Shown here: positions 35,360 to 47,677 of the stretch, in pieces
Position numbering within the stretch: position 1 is the first letter of the stretch
Layout: each line of letters begins with the position of its first letter
Assembly (NCBI GenBank): GCA_023101725.1
Contig: JALJCO010000083.1
Coordinates: forward strand, 662,501 to 726,500
DNA length: 64,000 nt
Reading direction: 5' to 3'
Source of the DNA: Atherinomorus stipes
Lineage: Eukaryota > Chordata > Actinopteri > Atheriniformes > Atherinidae
Position numbers and translations under genes: made by a program
Notes under the pieces: generated by a model
Database searches by the model: none
What the model saw: the letters and a program-made list of their open reading frames with translations, nothing else
What the model was told of the DNA's origin: nothing

Positions 35360-37855
35360 GTTCTTTAGGGTTTTATTGCCATTTAAAAATTTTTAAATAC
35401 TCTTACAGGTAATTACTGCATAACTTATTGCTAAAATAAACTTTTTCCAGTGAATGACTGCAGAGATGTCTCCATAAAGCTTTCATAAAAAGACAGACAT
35501 CTATCTGCAAACATGTTAAAGTGGGTCAGAGCCCTGCAGAGCATTTGCCACCTCAGGGTTGGGTTCCGCTGCCCGGGCACTTAGCTCTGCCACCTTAGTC
35601 AAATAAATAAGTTATTCCATTCAAACTGGCAGCACTGCAGATATTCTGACTTGCATAGTCTGTGTGGCTCTTTCAAAAGTATAGAGATGCTCAACAAACC
35701 AGAGCACATCATCCTCTGCTGGCCCCGCCTTCTTTAGCATGCAATATCTACAGAGTAGTTTAATCTTTGTCTGGGTCTCTCTGTTTTAGCTGTTGGTTTG
35801 CCATTTCTGTGTGTAAGGCAGCCATGTTATATACAAGCAAATTTTTTCTTGTTAATCCAGCCTGTATTTTTCTGTTGAGAATAAAGCCAATACAGGCTTT
35901 TGCAATCATTTGCATCATTTCCCCTTCTGCGCTGCAACAGTGAATGTTAGTCCCTGTCAAATCCCACTTTAACATCACTGTCTGCAAAGGATGTGATGTC
36001 CCCATCTGCTGTGGCGGGAGGGGGAAATGGTGAAATAACTCTTTTCACTTTAAGCAATTAGCTTTAAGTAGGTTCATAATGTGCAATAAGATCACATATC
36101 AATCTTATCCGATTTATCCAGAGTGAGAAGATATGCTCCCAAAGTCTGCTGAACCTGGGAATTGCCTCCCTGCCCCCTCTCATCTCAGCAGGATATCAAA
36201 ATGATGATAGCAAGTTAGTATCACCCTGTGATCTATTGATTGCTCTTGTCAGCTTTGGCAATCTGGCCTCATCTATCGGTGTGCACTCGTATTATTTAAG
36301 TTTCCTGCAAGCCAAGGTAAGCCCGTCCTCTACCTGACAAACTGCAGCTCCCTCCATCATCCATCCACCACCACTGGCCTCATCGGCCTCCTCGCAGCTG
36401 TGCACAAGAGCCTTCTCATAGTTCACTAATCCCCCTCATTACGCCAGGCCCCAAGGCTCTCGTTACTGCTCATCTATTCCCACATGCCTTGTACCATACT
36501 TGTTGCTTTCATCTTTGGCAGCATGTGCAAATGTCATGAATTTGCCATGTGCAGCGTGGTATGTGTGTCAGGATGTTGATGTCTCTGTCAGCTGCAGGGA
36601 CAGAGAAAATGGAAGAAGTCAGCTGTTTTTGCTCCACCGCAGAAGTGCAGGGGGAACTGGATACCCCTTTGTAGGGTTTCTTCTTTACAAGTTGCAGAGA
36701 TGGTTATTTCATGTTGGACTAGGTTATGCCTCTGGACAGAATCCAATTTTGCCTTTAATGTTGCAATTTTATCTTAATATTGTATTTGTGTATGAAGTCA
36801 CCCTGAGGTTCTGGGTGGGGAAACAAATTCTAGCCTAAAAATTTGAGTTTTCTGAGTATTATTACACCCTCCTTGGTTTTTAAAGGTTGGAGCAGAACCA
36901 CAAATACTCAGGGGATCTGTTTTAACCTCCCTTTGAAGTTGAGCTTTCCTGGGATTTGGGATTTCCTTATCAGAAACCTGATACTGTGATTCATTCTGGA
37001 AACAACTGAGACAAAGTGGGAGCTGCAACGTCGGTGGCCAGCCTGATTGTGACAACCTCTGTGATGCAGCACGCCCATCCAGTCATGCTGTATAACGCCC
37101 TCTGACAAACGATGCTAAAGCTGCAGTGACAGCAGCGGGAGAAGAGCTCAAAGGACACAAATCATCTTCTCTGAGACTGAATCACAAAGTTTAGCAGCTT
37201 TAGCTTGATATGAAAAATATGCCTAGTGATGCGATGTTGTGTTTATAAATAATTTGCAAGGAGGATTTTTTTTTTTTTTTTTTTTTAATCTTAGGGGGTG
37301 GAACTGGTGTAAAATGCTGCATCACAGGAGTTAAATGTGTCTGACAAGGTATTAAGCTGCAGAAGCAGGGGTGGGCCAGGAGATAACTGCTGAGCATTAC
37401 TCAACAGTTTTCTATTTGCAGCATAAGATGTGGCATCTTAATGTATGCTGTGTTAAAAACTGTTGTGAGATGTAACTTGGATATTCATTAAATGATGTTT
37501 TTGAGGGAAGATTTCTATCAATTTAATCTTGTGGATGATTTCCTTTGATTAAAAAAAAAGAAATGATTCCCTTGAAAAGGAGGTTTTTATCTCAATTGGA
37601 ATTTTCCTAAATACTAAATAAAAATATGTTAAAGTAGATATTGCATTCTGGTCATTCACACCAAAAGGTTATTTAAATATTTATTTAAAATGATTGAATT
37701 GATTAAGTGTTTAAAAACTATGTGAAACCTGACAATGAAACTATGTTACAGATGACATAATAAGCATTTTTTAAAGTCTACATTACTAAGTTCGTAATGA
37801 GCTTTCCATTGCTGGTTTACATTTGCTATGGTGAAAAACTGAATGAAGAGAAAAA
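35360..37855. other. Unique sequence, no gene
   Basis: A C-rich stretch at 36320-36490 and open frames at 36500-36838 lack splice structure and known motifs. A pure T-run lies at 37267-37286. Confidence 0.45.
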
Positions 37856-37857
37856 AA

Positions 37858-37893
37858 GGAAATAAATAAATAAATAAAAAATAAATAAAAATA
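37858..37893. repeat. (AAAT)n microsatellite
   Basis: A short AATA-type tetramer tract with one interruption. Confidence 0.9.
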
Positions 37894-38089
37894 GAAACTA
37901 ACACCCATAAAAATGTCTGTTCACGTCAGGATTCTTCTGGCTTCAGCGATGAACAGAAAATAGCATGTATCATTTACATACATGCAGCGTTACACACGCC
38001 ATTAATAGTTTTTCTTAGATTACAGTGTTGTTATGATCGTGAGAAGGCAAAATTGTCCAGTCCGAGCCCCTGGTGTGATACTATACTGA

Positions 38090-38609
38090 AAAACGGGCAA
38101 AATGGAGAGGAAATTGGCGGCAGAGACAAACAAATGTAAATATTTTTTTGTAAATAGATTATAAAAATCACTATTTCAAGCTCTCTTTAATGTATTACAT
38201 TTTTATTACAAATGTGAAAAAAAATTCCCAGTTTTGTAACGCTACCTGCATCTGCGCATGTCTGTAACGTAATGTTAAAGTTATTATTTGATAATAACGA
38301 GTCGAAGGCTCTTTTTTTCCTTTCATTTTTCCTGTTTTGGCCCAAAGCAGAAAAAATAATCCAGGAAAGGGAAATTATTGCAGACGGCATTGCAAACTCT
38401 TGCGGAAACAGCCACAATCACAGTTTCCTGCGCCATGGACGACTATTGGTGACGCATGAGGATTTTGAAGGGTTGTCCCATTTCCTGGGGGAAAAATTCG
38501 ATCTCTAGCACTTGAAACTCTGTTTCGACTCTTTTGTAAGTGATAGGACCAATAAGGGGAAGGGCGAGGGGTCGGAGTAGGGATGAAAATATAAATTGGA
38601 ATTGGGCCT
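38090..38609. mobile_element. Harbinger-type MITE, decayed relative of 33002-33774
   Basis: The right end GGAATTGGGCC, preceded by AGGGGAAGGGCGAGGGGTC, mirrors the right arm of the 33.0-kb MITE. The interiors share ACAAATGTAAAT and a GGGTTGTCCCA / GGGGTGTCCCA block in the same order. The left terminus is lost or too diverged, so the left limit is approximate. Confidence 0.6.
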
Positions 38610-38699
38610 TTGCCTGCTATAAAGATAACATGGTTCCCCTCTATTCTACACTCCTTTCTTTTTTTTATTTTTGTGGATATCCATCATTGTTTTCTTTCT

Positions 38700-38893
38700 T
38701 TGTGTGTGTGTGTGTGTCTGTGTGTGTTTTATTTAGATTTACAACCACTAGCAACAAAACATATACCACCACTGAAACTCTGAAAAAAATGGACTACCTA
38801 TATTTCTTTAGGAGTAGGAGCGAACTCTGTAAAGAGGAGGCTCCTGAGAAGAATAAGAGGGGGGGGGGAGGAAAAGGGGTGAAGGGGGGGGAA
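38700..38893. repeat. (TG)n tract and downstream G-rich tract
   Basis: A TG repeat lies at about 38701-38728. Further on, 38860-38893 holds two runs of eight or more G separated by GGAAAAGGGG, compatible with G-quadruplex formation on the + strand. Confidence 0.85.
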
Positions 38894-38899
38894 GGACAA

Positions 38900-40635
38900 T
38901 AGAATGAAACATGAAATAAAATGTTATCAGAAATATTTAGATCAACAGTATGGATAAGTTGTGTTTATATACTCTAACTTGCATAGATCTCTTGGGGGTA
39001 AAAAAAAAAAAGTTTTAACATGCAACTGAATAATTATCAGTGTTAGTCAATTTACTCCCATGGCTTCACTTCTGCAGCAAGACTCATGCAATTCAGTGTT
39101 TAGGTCTTTCCAGAAACCAACATCCAGGCACATAAACTGCAATAGAAAAAAATATTTTCTGGGTTTGATGGAGGACATGTGACATTTATGGCATCAGCTG
39201 TTTTTTTAGTTTTTTTTCCAAAGGCACAACTCCATTAATGTGTGTTTTCTAGTTATTGCTCAGTTACTATATTAAAGTTGTATATTACTGATGGATCCAT
39301 GTACATTTATCGTGCATGCTGAGCATATGAATTATAATGAGACACAGAATATAACCCAATGTCTTGCATGTGTACCTTTCCACACTCACTCGCCCTTCCC
39401 CCATCATGCTTTTCTACTGACACATTTCCCAGTCAGCGTTAGATGTAACAATTATATTGTTGACAGCCTTTTATAAAGAAAAGATCAGGCACGGCAGAAA
39501 GAAAAAAAATCCCTGGCTATAAAAAAATTAAGATTATCAAAGCTTTTTTTTTTGTCAATCCACAGCCTACATGACAGCATCAAACTGTGAGCCAGTTTTT
39601 TCTTCATTCTGAATGAGTACATGAAGGAAGCGCTCACCCGCTGCAACAAAGAATTCACCATGGCCTCAAAAATGCAGGAATATCTATTTTACATGTGCAG
39701 TTTACTTCCACTTCCTTAAAGTGAATGATACAATGAATGTAACTTGATAAATTCTTCATTTTTATTAGTTATTCATGTTAACAACAGTGCAACATGGAGT
39801 TGCAGGCAAAGATGCAATTTGAGTGTTGATTCTGCAGAAAATATGATCAACACATAAAATATGAGTAAATGGGAGATAAGCTCCTTAATGTGGACCACGG
39901 CCGAAGAATTATGGTTTTAAAGGAAAGGTCAGAGGCTAAGAACATCTAGGAAATAAACTGATACATTAATTTCTAAAATACACATTCAGATGAAGCTGGT
40001 TTATCATATTAGAATATGTGAGTTTCATAAATGTATTAAAAAAAAAAACTAGAGATTTTATTGAGGGAGAGATGTGAAAGACAGCATGCTCACCATGAAG
40101 CTGCTTGTGTTTCTTACTGATGCAGACATTTGTAATAGACTGAACTATCAGGTTTAATCAGGGTTTTTGCTTTTTTAAAATATATCCCATAATGTGCAAA
40201 CTGGTTAAAATGGAAAAAGCAATAAAGGAATTTAGTGAGAAGGTTTTGCTTTATGTCTTGGACTTTTTTGCTGGTGTAATTGAGATAATTTATTTAATAA
40301 TTCATTTTGATATGTCTACGGTTCATTTGTTTCAGATAGAAAGGCTGTTTATTTAAAACTCTGGAAACCTTCTTGGAGTTTGGATGAATACGGAAATGTG
40401 TTGTTTTTAAGTCTGTTTTTAAGTCCAGTGCTTCAGATATTTTATCTAAATATGATATAATGATATTTCAAATAATAAATTCATTAGATAATTTAAAAAA
40501 GATAAAAAAAAAAAGGTGTTTAAGCTAACCAAACTGTGTTGGTCATTTACCCCCTTAGGACCCAGAATGATGCAACAGAACAGACCCAGATGAGGTTTGG
40601 GTCTTTTGTGTATTTTTGAAAGTCGGCTTAAAGTA
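38900..40635. other. Unique AT-rich sequence, no gene
   Basis: Nothing recognisable. Confidence 0.5.
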
Positions 40636-40639
40636 AACC

Positions 40640-40765
40640 TTAAAAATACAGTGTGTAAGAACTACTGACATCTAGTGGTAAAGATGGGTATTGCAATGAC
40701 TTCATTTTCCAAGCATTGTTGTGAATGTATGGTGGCCATCAGTGGCCAAAATTCCCCCAGATATA
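40640..40765 (+). mobile_element. Fragment of a common fish MITE
   Basis: AAATACAGTGTGTAAGAACTACTGACATCTAGTGGT is the diagnostic left end of an abundant percomorph element (recalled, not searched). It fades after about 120 bp and no right terminus is seen. Confidence 0.5.
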
Positions 40766-40867
40766 AAGATGTTTTCATCTCAGAGTGGATCCAGTGGCCT
40801 CAGGTGTAGCTTTTGTGACAGTGGTCCTGTCACTATGCTTACAATTAATCATGTGCCCTGGCTACTT

Positions 40868-40962
40868 GGTCACAGGGACATCCCTTTGGCTGGTAAGCAC
40901 AGGTGACTCTCACCTCGGAGTCTGTGGGATTCAGTCCCACCTGGGCCCTCGTTGTGTACGCT
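40868..40962 (+). mobile_element. Possible tRNA-derived SINE head
   Basis: TTTGGCTGGTAAGC resembles a box A and GTGGGATTCAGTCC a degenerate box B. They are spaced about 35 bp apart, with the hairpin AGGTGACTCTCACCT between them where an anticodon arm would be. It does not fold as a functional tRNA: the T loop is shifted by one base and there is no matching acceptor stem. No SINE body or tail was recognised. Confidence 0.3.
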
Positions 40963-41042
40963 TCACCACACTATGACTGCGCTACAAGTACCTACTTTTA
41001 ATTTCTTTTAAGGCATTCAATTTGAACAAAGCTGGAACAGCA

Positions 41043-41278
41043 GTTTTAAAGGCATATGCCACCTCTGGGTGAAATTTAGCCTTCCCCCGCAGTCCCCTGA
41101 GTTGGACAAGTGGGCAGAAGCATTTTCCAACTGACCCAGTTCTTCTCTGAATCCGGCAGCACTGACTTCAGCTTAGCTTAGTTGCTGTAATCTGGCGTTT
41201 CCAACTAGCACCACTTGGCAAAAGTGAACTAATTAACTCAAGATATTTGATTTTGTTATACACTGCCCCTTTGAATAA
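41043..41278. mobile_element. Possible MITE, poorly preserved ends
   Basis: It starts TTTTAAAGGCATATGCCACC and ends near TATACACTGCCCCTTTGAA, weakly inverted termini (AAAGG...AGTGTATA type). The content resembles a frequent fish repeat, but duplication and limits are unclear. Confidence 0.35.
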
Positions 41279-41284
41279 AATGAG

Positions 41285-42772
41285 AAACTAAAAAAAGAAG
41301 GACACTGCCTTTATCAACCCACTAGTGTCGCATTTTTATTGGATTTATGTGTAGAAAGGAGTGAAATCTGGCTTCTTTTTTTTTTTTTCACAATACAGAG
41401 CACATGCCATCAAAACCAAACATACAGTATAATGAAGTAAACAAGAGGCGGTCAAATAGAACAGGGTTTGAGTTGATGGCAGTTTTTACACTGGTGTCTA
41501 TTTCAGAAAGCTTCACGGGAAGAAAGAAAAACAAAACCTCACTCAACCCTGAGATGAAAGCGTCTGGTATGAGGATCTGTCTAAGCTGCAGTAAGGAGGT
41601 TCTTTAGAGTCTCCAGCCTCAGAAATCACCAATTAACAGCATAAAGGCCATCTTCAGAGGACACTGCATGTATCAGACTTAATGGTTTAGTCATTGTAAA
41701 GATGTTCTGTGTAGAGCTTCATCAGAACTGCTGGATACAGAATGTATGATCCTTTAGTCTACTACATAGTGTACATACATACAGCTTTGTTGTCTTAAGT
41801 ACTGATGTATTGTAATACTTTATTTTATCCTTTTTTTCATTTTTAAGGATTACACAGAAAAATCTTTCAGTGTACAGGTGCCTAAACATTTGATTCATGT
41901 GTTGATGGGCACACCTTATACTGTTAATGATGAAATATGTATATAAAGTTGGTATCTGTATAAAATTTGCAAACTTTGACCAAAACTATAGTGACTGAAT
42001 AATTATACCAAAATACTTCAAACCACTGTTTCTAAAATAGTTTTGTTCAAGGTTAATGAGCAATAATTAATGCAAATGCATCTGTGTGAGTTAAATATCC
42101 ACCCCAAAATCCCAGGACCCACCAGCAAACATCAAAAGACTTCAGTCCAATTTTAACTATAAACAGAACTAGATTTGTTATAAAAACACATTTCATTAGC
42201 CTAAAGCACAACAACCAAATACATAACCCAGTAAAGTCACAAAATATAGCAAAATATCAGGTTTTAAAAAGAGAAAAACGAAAGGAAAACAGCTACACGG
42301 GGTTCTGTTACAACTTGACACCATTATCATCACAAATATAAATGTGTGTGGCAAAACAGATCACAGCTTTATTAGACCATGCCTATTTTGTTTAACTAAA
42401 AAAATCAACTAAACTGCAGGAACAGGGTGTTAAAATGACAAAAAAAGATCAATTTCACAATTTCCACTGGAAACAAAGGAAAGAAGCAGCGAATCAAATG
42501 TTTAACATTTGATGATTATCATAATCAATGCTAAATGTATGTTGTAACGCAAGAGGAAAGACATCAGCAATGATCTTGTAGAAAATATTGCTGCTGTCCA
42601 TCTGGAAGGGTTAGAAGATTATTTCCAAACTTTGTGGAATATGTAGTCGAAAAAACAAAAACTCGATATACGGAGAGCCAGCAAAAAAATAAAAAATAGA
42701 AAACTGAAATAATGAATCTGTATGACCTGTTTGGAAGGGTTGCAAGAGAAATAATGTCATGGCAGCACAACT
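41285..42772. other. Unique AT-rich sequence, no gene
   Basis: Nothing recognisable. Confidence 0.5.
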
Positions 42773-42775
42773 TAG

Positions 42776-43397
42776 AGGATAACTTTCTTTTTTTTTTTCA
42801 ACAGGGACCTTATTTCTAGGAGTTTATACATGCATTTACTCACCGATAAAAATTTCTGCATCCCTTTGAGTCCTTCAGAAGATATTAGATTGAGTTGCCC
42901 TTCGGTGTACATCCAGTAGAATGGCAGAGGCGGGGCAGTCAGAACAAACGAGTGAACAAACGAATGAACGAAAGAGTACAATTATCCTGTGAGTTCAGAT
43001 TTAGCTTTCCGTTAGTTATCAGCATGTTCTACAGTCTTTTTAGGGCCGCGCGTTGACAATGCACGCTTCGGTACTACAGCTGAAGAGAGCAGCTCACTAC
43101 CCAGACAACAACAATAATATAATTTGCAAACCTCTGCACTCACAGGACAGTAGTACTCAATTGTTTGTTCATTCTACATTAAGCATTGATAAAATCAAGA
43201 AGTTTTTGCTGCAGATAATGTCTTAGCCTATACAGTGCCTGCCCCATCACCGCCATTTTACTGGATGTACACCGAAGGGTGAATCAACGTAGCTAATATC
43301 TTCCCAAGGAGTCAAAGTGATGCAGAAACTTTACCGGTGAGTAAATGCACATATACACTCCCAGAAATAAGTTTAAAAAGAATAGAGTTATCCTTCA
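42776..43397. mobile_element. Foldback-type MITE with arms of about 150 bp
   Basis: The left arm (42776-42940) is the inverted, slightly diverged copy of the right arm (43243-43397). Shared blocks in order from each end are AGGATAACT, CTTATTTCTRGGAG, GCATTTACTCACCG, TTTCTGCATC and CCCTTCGGTGTACATCCAGTA. The central 300 bp are unique and CpG-containing. It has no coding capacity. No clear target duplication was found, so the superfamily is open. Confidence 0.9.
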
Positions 43398-43509
43398 AGC
43401 TTGTCACTGCGGCAAAGACCACGGGAACAAAATGATGTTCCTGTGGTGTCGAGAATGAGATCAAAGCTTTAATTTCTTGTGCAGTATGCAATTAGCTTCA
43501 AGTTTTAAA

Positions 43510-43785
43510 AGCTGCATCTGAACAAACCACACCACTTCTGGAACGATGTCCTCTGGACACATCAAACCAAAGCAGAGATGCCTGACCAAAATGCACAGCA
43601 GCAGATTTTCTGAAACCAATCACAGCATTCTGCGATCTGCACAGACACCTTAAACTGTCAAGCATCGCGCTAGAAGGCTGATGATCCAGGCGTGTTTTAA
43701 CCACATCACATAGACATGACCGTGAGGCCATCTGTCTGACAGCTCAAGCTAGGCTGAAAAAGAACTTGAACTAAATGCAGGGAAA
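43510..43785 (+). pseudogene. Tc1-like transposase remnant, first half
   Basis: The + strand gives HFWNDVLWTHQTKAEM followed by QNAQQQIF (43525-43610), corresponding to the first catalytic segment of a Tc1 transposase; the conserved Asp-Glu (TDET) reads His-Gln here. Across further frameshifts come the counterparts of the PTVKHGGG...WACF block (VKHRARRLMIQACF near 43655-43700) and of the RPSVxQLKL block (to about 43782). There are stops and indels throughout. The similarity stops abruptly at about 43785. The missing C-terminal part of the same subfamily is found at 45335. Confidence 0.7.
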
Positions 43786-43987
43786 AGAATTTTGTTCAGA
43801 GAACAAACTCAACAAAACGCAACTACAGATATACAGAGGAAACATGCAGAGCAGAAGGGCTGGACCCTCAAACACAACAAGCGGACGTCCAACGTGAATT
43901 CACTGCCAAACTTCTCCCAGGAAAACCAGAAACGTGAACTAGCTGGTATGCTAGCGTTAGCGGCTACTTGTGCAAGCACGGGTAACT

Positions 43988-44316
43988 TAATAATAATAAT
44001 AATGGATTCAATTTATAAGGAACTCAAAGCGCTCAGTTGGTCCATTATTCATTCACTCCTCATTCATACTTGGTGATGGTAAGCTACGTATGGAGCCACA
44101 GCTGCCCTGGGGCAGACTGACGGAATCGTGGCTGCCATTTTGCGCCTACGGCCCCTCCGACCACCACCGTAACATTCACACACATTCATACAAGGCAAGG
44201 GGGGGTTAAGTGTCTTGCACAAGGACACAACGACATATGGCTGGGGGATCGGGATTCAAACCACCGATCCGCCTATCATTGGCCGACCTGCTCTACCCCC
44301 TTAGCCACTGTCGCCC
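43988..44316 (-). mobile_element. tRNA-derived SINE, near full length
   Basis: Read on the - strand it starts GGGCGACAGTGGCTAAGGGG. A good box A lies in TGGCTAAGGGGGTAGAGC, and box B GGTTTGAATCCC follows about 40 bp later. Then comes a body with GTCGTTGTGTCCTTGTGCAAGAC, CTGCCCCAGGGCAGCT-type and TGAATAATGG phrases. The 3' end is GCGCTTTGAGTTCC...TTATTATTATTATTA. A tRNA-like head with a body and a short trinucleotide tail identifies a SINE mobilised by a LINE in trans. No clear target duplication was found. Confidence 0.88.
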
Positions 44317-44370
44317 TTTATCAGATCAACGGCAGATATAAATTAATGTTTGCTTTCCTCTTACATACGC

Positions 44371-44796
44371 GCTACAGAACTTTTAGCAGTTTTCTCATTT
44401 TGCATTCTACCTGTACTGTGAGCTCACTCCAGCCAGTAAAAGTCTTATCTTGACTCTTGTCTTATCGCTTGTTCTTTCCCTTCTTTTCTTACTTTTCCTC
44501 TCTTCCTCCAATAATGTTTTCTTGCATTTTTTTGCCAAATCCGCCATGATGCCCAGTCAAAACACCCGGTGTGTTTATATCCATTTCCTAGCAAGTGATG
44601 CGATACAAAACCAATAGTTGGCTGCAGCGTCCCGCCGCATCCCAGATGGTGAAATTTGCATAGTGCAGTTTCTCAGCCTTGGGTTGCCGCTGGGTAGTGA
44701 CAGCGACAGGAAAAGAGGATAACGAATGTTGGTGTGCCATCAAATCAAATTAGAAAAACATATTTTTAAGGTCAAAAAGTAATGTTGTGGAACTTT
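44371..44796 (-). mobile_element. MITE family X, copy C (reverse orientation)
   Basis: It is collinear with copies A and B from CAGAACTTTTAGCAG through CTGTACTGTGAGCTCACTCCAGCCAG to the end GTAATGTTGTGGAACTTTAA. The site of the hAT insertion in copy B is empty here (GTGAGCTCAC intact). The outermost bases at the left end are eroded. Confidence 0.85.
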
Positions 44797-44799
44797 AAA

Positions 44800-45325
44800 T
44801 CTGGTCAGCACACTGTGTTTTTTATCCGTGATAAATGATTGTGCACAATTTCATGTAAAATAGGAATCTCTTCATACATTGCTCTCAGGTCTTTCCACAA
44901 AGCATTTATAGTTGTGTTTTGATCCACAGCTGTGCCCATCAACATATGAATCAACACATCTCTACCATCAACACATCCTCACTTTACTGGGAGTTATTTA
45001 TAACTTGCTTTTATAAGAAAATACCTGTTGCAGACCACCATGAATCATGAGGACCCCCAGACCTGCAGCTTTCTTCCACCAGGCATCCAGAATTCTGATC
45101 TTGTTGTTTCCATTTTCAGATCCAGACTCAAAACCCAACAGTTTAACCACTAAATCACAAATACCCAATGCCATTCATCCATTCCTGGACCGTTACCTTC
45201 ATCGGTCATACCAGGTTATATATTGATTTTATTCTTGTTCATTTTTAATGTTAAGTTTCCCTTTTGGGCCCTTTTTTGACAACAATGCATTGCACCATCC
45301 CCCTTTTTCCCCCTCACACTTGTGA
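44800..45325. other. Spacer, no gene
   Basis: No recognisable feature. If the two Tc1 halves belong together, this is part of the material inserted between them. Confidence 0.4.
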
Positions 45326-45334
45326 GCTCCGTTG

Positions 45335-45525
45335 GCTCATGCGTGCCAAGACAATGACCCCAAACACCGCAGCAGATCTACAACAAAATGACAGAAGAAG
45401 AAAATAATCGAGGTGTTGCAGTGGTCCAGTCAGTCGAGACCTCAACATGATTGAAACGCTGTAATGGGACCTGAAGAGAGCTGTGCAGGCACGAATGCTG
45501 CAGTCCTGCATTAACTGAAGCACCA
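45335..45525 (+). pseudogene. Tc1-like transposase remnant, second half
   Basis: It begins CQDNDPKH (45343-45366), the second catalytic Asp motif, continues with EVLQWSSQS (about 45411-45437) and, one frame over, RDLNMIETL then WDLKRAVQARM (45438-45500). These correspond to the SPDLNPIE...LKRxVxAR end of a Tc1 transposase. The final Glu of the DDE triad is recognisable, but stops and a frameshift disable the gene. It starts at nearly the same protein position where the 43510-43785 fragment ends. Confidence 0.8.
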
Positions 45526-45539
45526 TTGTAAAGAAAAGT

Positions 45540-47080
45540 GAACAAGAATTTCTATTTAACAGTAAAAGATTCTGATGATTTCATACAGAAAACTATTAAA
45601 TTGATTAAGTTTTTTTTTGTTTTTTAAATCTCACTTTAATATTGTTTCAATGAGTTGTGTTTTATATTTGGAATTATTATTTAACTTTAATTTAAATGAT
45701 TTTTTTTTCTTTCTTTCTTTCTTTTTTTTTTTTTTTTACCTTTAGCAACAAATGCAGGGACTTTCTGTATATTCAGCATTTTCATAAGATCATTTTCATT
45801 GTTTGACATGGGTCTCAAATTTCCCCCCAAAACACACATTACCTCTTTTAACTGTTCAATATTTTGCTTTTATTCTTTTGAGATCCAAACATAGTCTTGA
45901 CCTTCAGAGGCACAACATATACGATGTGATTTGGAGTATTTTCAACCACATATCAGGACTTGCTCTGCCCTTTGGAGCAGAAAAATAAAGCTATTTTCTT
46001 TCCCTCTTTTGAAGTGTACAACATAATTTTTCTGTACATGTGATGCTACATGTGCAGGTGAGGGGATGAAATAAAGCAGCAGGAGGTCAGCTTAAAGGCC
46101 TGTCAATCATTGGCACACAAAGCACTCATTCAATGACAGGATTTGCAACTGCAGCAAGTTGACGTTGAAAGGGGAAAGCTTTGGATTTTTATCCTCTCTA
46201 GATATTTGCTTAATAAATATTATCACAGAGCTACAAGCCTCAAGGTATACCATCTGATATGTGTGCTCCTGCATTTTTAATAGGCTAACACAGTGCAGTG
46301 GTGAACGAGGCTGACCCTGAACAACTCAGAAAGCTCTTTGACGCACGAGAGAGAGCTGCTTTTATTTGACATGCTGTCAGTGTAAATGTAGCCTTACTCG
46401 TCGTAGTTCTTCCATACGAAACGGCCTTTTAATGCTCACTTTGATAGAAGTTTGAGCAAAAAAAAGAAATGAAATTAATTAAAGAATTGAACATTTTATG
46501 GATACCATGAAAGTCTTACAATAAACATTATTCAAATCTTAGTTTTGTTTCTATTTTATGTATTTTATTTCTATTTTTAGAGAGTTTGAACAATATATCA
46601 CACAAGTACAATAGATTCCACAGAGGAAAAACAAACTTCAGGAGCCATATCTGTGAATTATGTACTCTGAGTCATAATGCTGACATGCTGTCTCACAGTT
46701 ATGAGATCCTGATCTGTTTGTTATAAATCACCTCTTCTGAGATGGCATACTGTACTGCCTGACTTTCCCTTTGGGTTGAGAGGATAGAGTAGTTTATCAA
46801 TTTATTTGAATTATTTTGTAAAATGTTTCTTTTATTGTTAAAGATATTCACGTTTTTGGGATTAAACTTGGACTTTTGCAAAATTATGTTTGCCAAATTG
46901 GCTCCTAAGTCCCCTGACAAAATTGGGCCTTCATATTTAATAAGGATATATTATTCATTATCATGCAAGTCCTGCAATAGGAGGGTCCATGCATGTCATC
47001 ATGATTAAGAGATTATGTCCTCTGAAAGTTAACACTTTAGCTATTTTGCTATAAACTAACTGTGCCTCCCTTGTACAATA
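45540..47080. other. Unique AT-rich sequence, no gene
   Basis: T/C-rich tract at 45695-45738; otherwise nothing recognisable. Confidence 0.5.
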
Positions 47081-47090
47081 GGTTTTCAAT

Positions 47091-47669
47091 TAAGATGTCC
47101 GATATTATTGGTCAATATCGACATTAAGATGTGATGGCAGAAAATATCTCTTTTTTGGGGGGGCTGACTTTTTTTTTCTGAACAAATCTTGCAAAATTTT
47201 GTTGTACTGTTACAAAATCTCATGAGATCTTGTTCCTTTAGTATTGGTCCAGCATGTAGTTACTGTGGAAGAACTTTGTATCCCAGCATTCCTTTTAGAG
47301 TCATGTGACTACAGTGCAGCTGTTGCTGCTACAGACTGACTTGCTTTGAAGCTGCTCATAATATGTCTGGTTTTAAGTTGTTGGTTTAGTTACTGTACCA
47401 AGCTGTCAGAAACATTATAATAGTTAATGCCTTCTAGTATTCAATATATGGTTGTACTGTACATTGTCCAAAATGAACTGGTCTGGCTGAGTTAAAACCA
47501 TTTTGGAATCTTTGCTCTTGGAGCAGAATATAGATGTATCTCTCAAAATATGAGAAATACAAGCTCACAGTTGTCTGCATAGATGGGTATCGGTTGATAT
47601 TGGAAATTAAGAGTTGGACAATATCAGATATCGGTTAAAAAAAAAAAAAGTCAATATTGAACATACCTA
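47091..47669. mobile_element. Non-autonomous hAT element, 579 bp
   Basis: It starts TAAGATGTCCGATATTATTGG and ends with the complement of TAGGTATGTTCAATATTGAC, inverted termini of the hAT family whose ends repeat GATATCGG. The flanks TTTTCAAT (47083-47090) and ATTTCAAG (47670-47677) agree at 6 of 8 positions, fitting a decayed 8-bp duplication. No coding region. Confidence 0.8.
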
Positions 47670-47677
47670 ATTTCAAG

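Noticed and set aside
43990..44003. (TAA)n as an independent microsatellite
   Set aside because: It is the 3' tail of the SINE.
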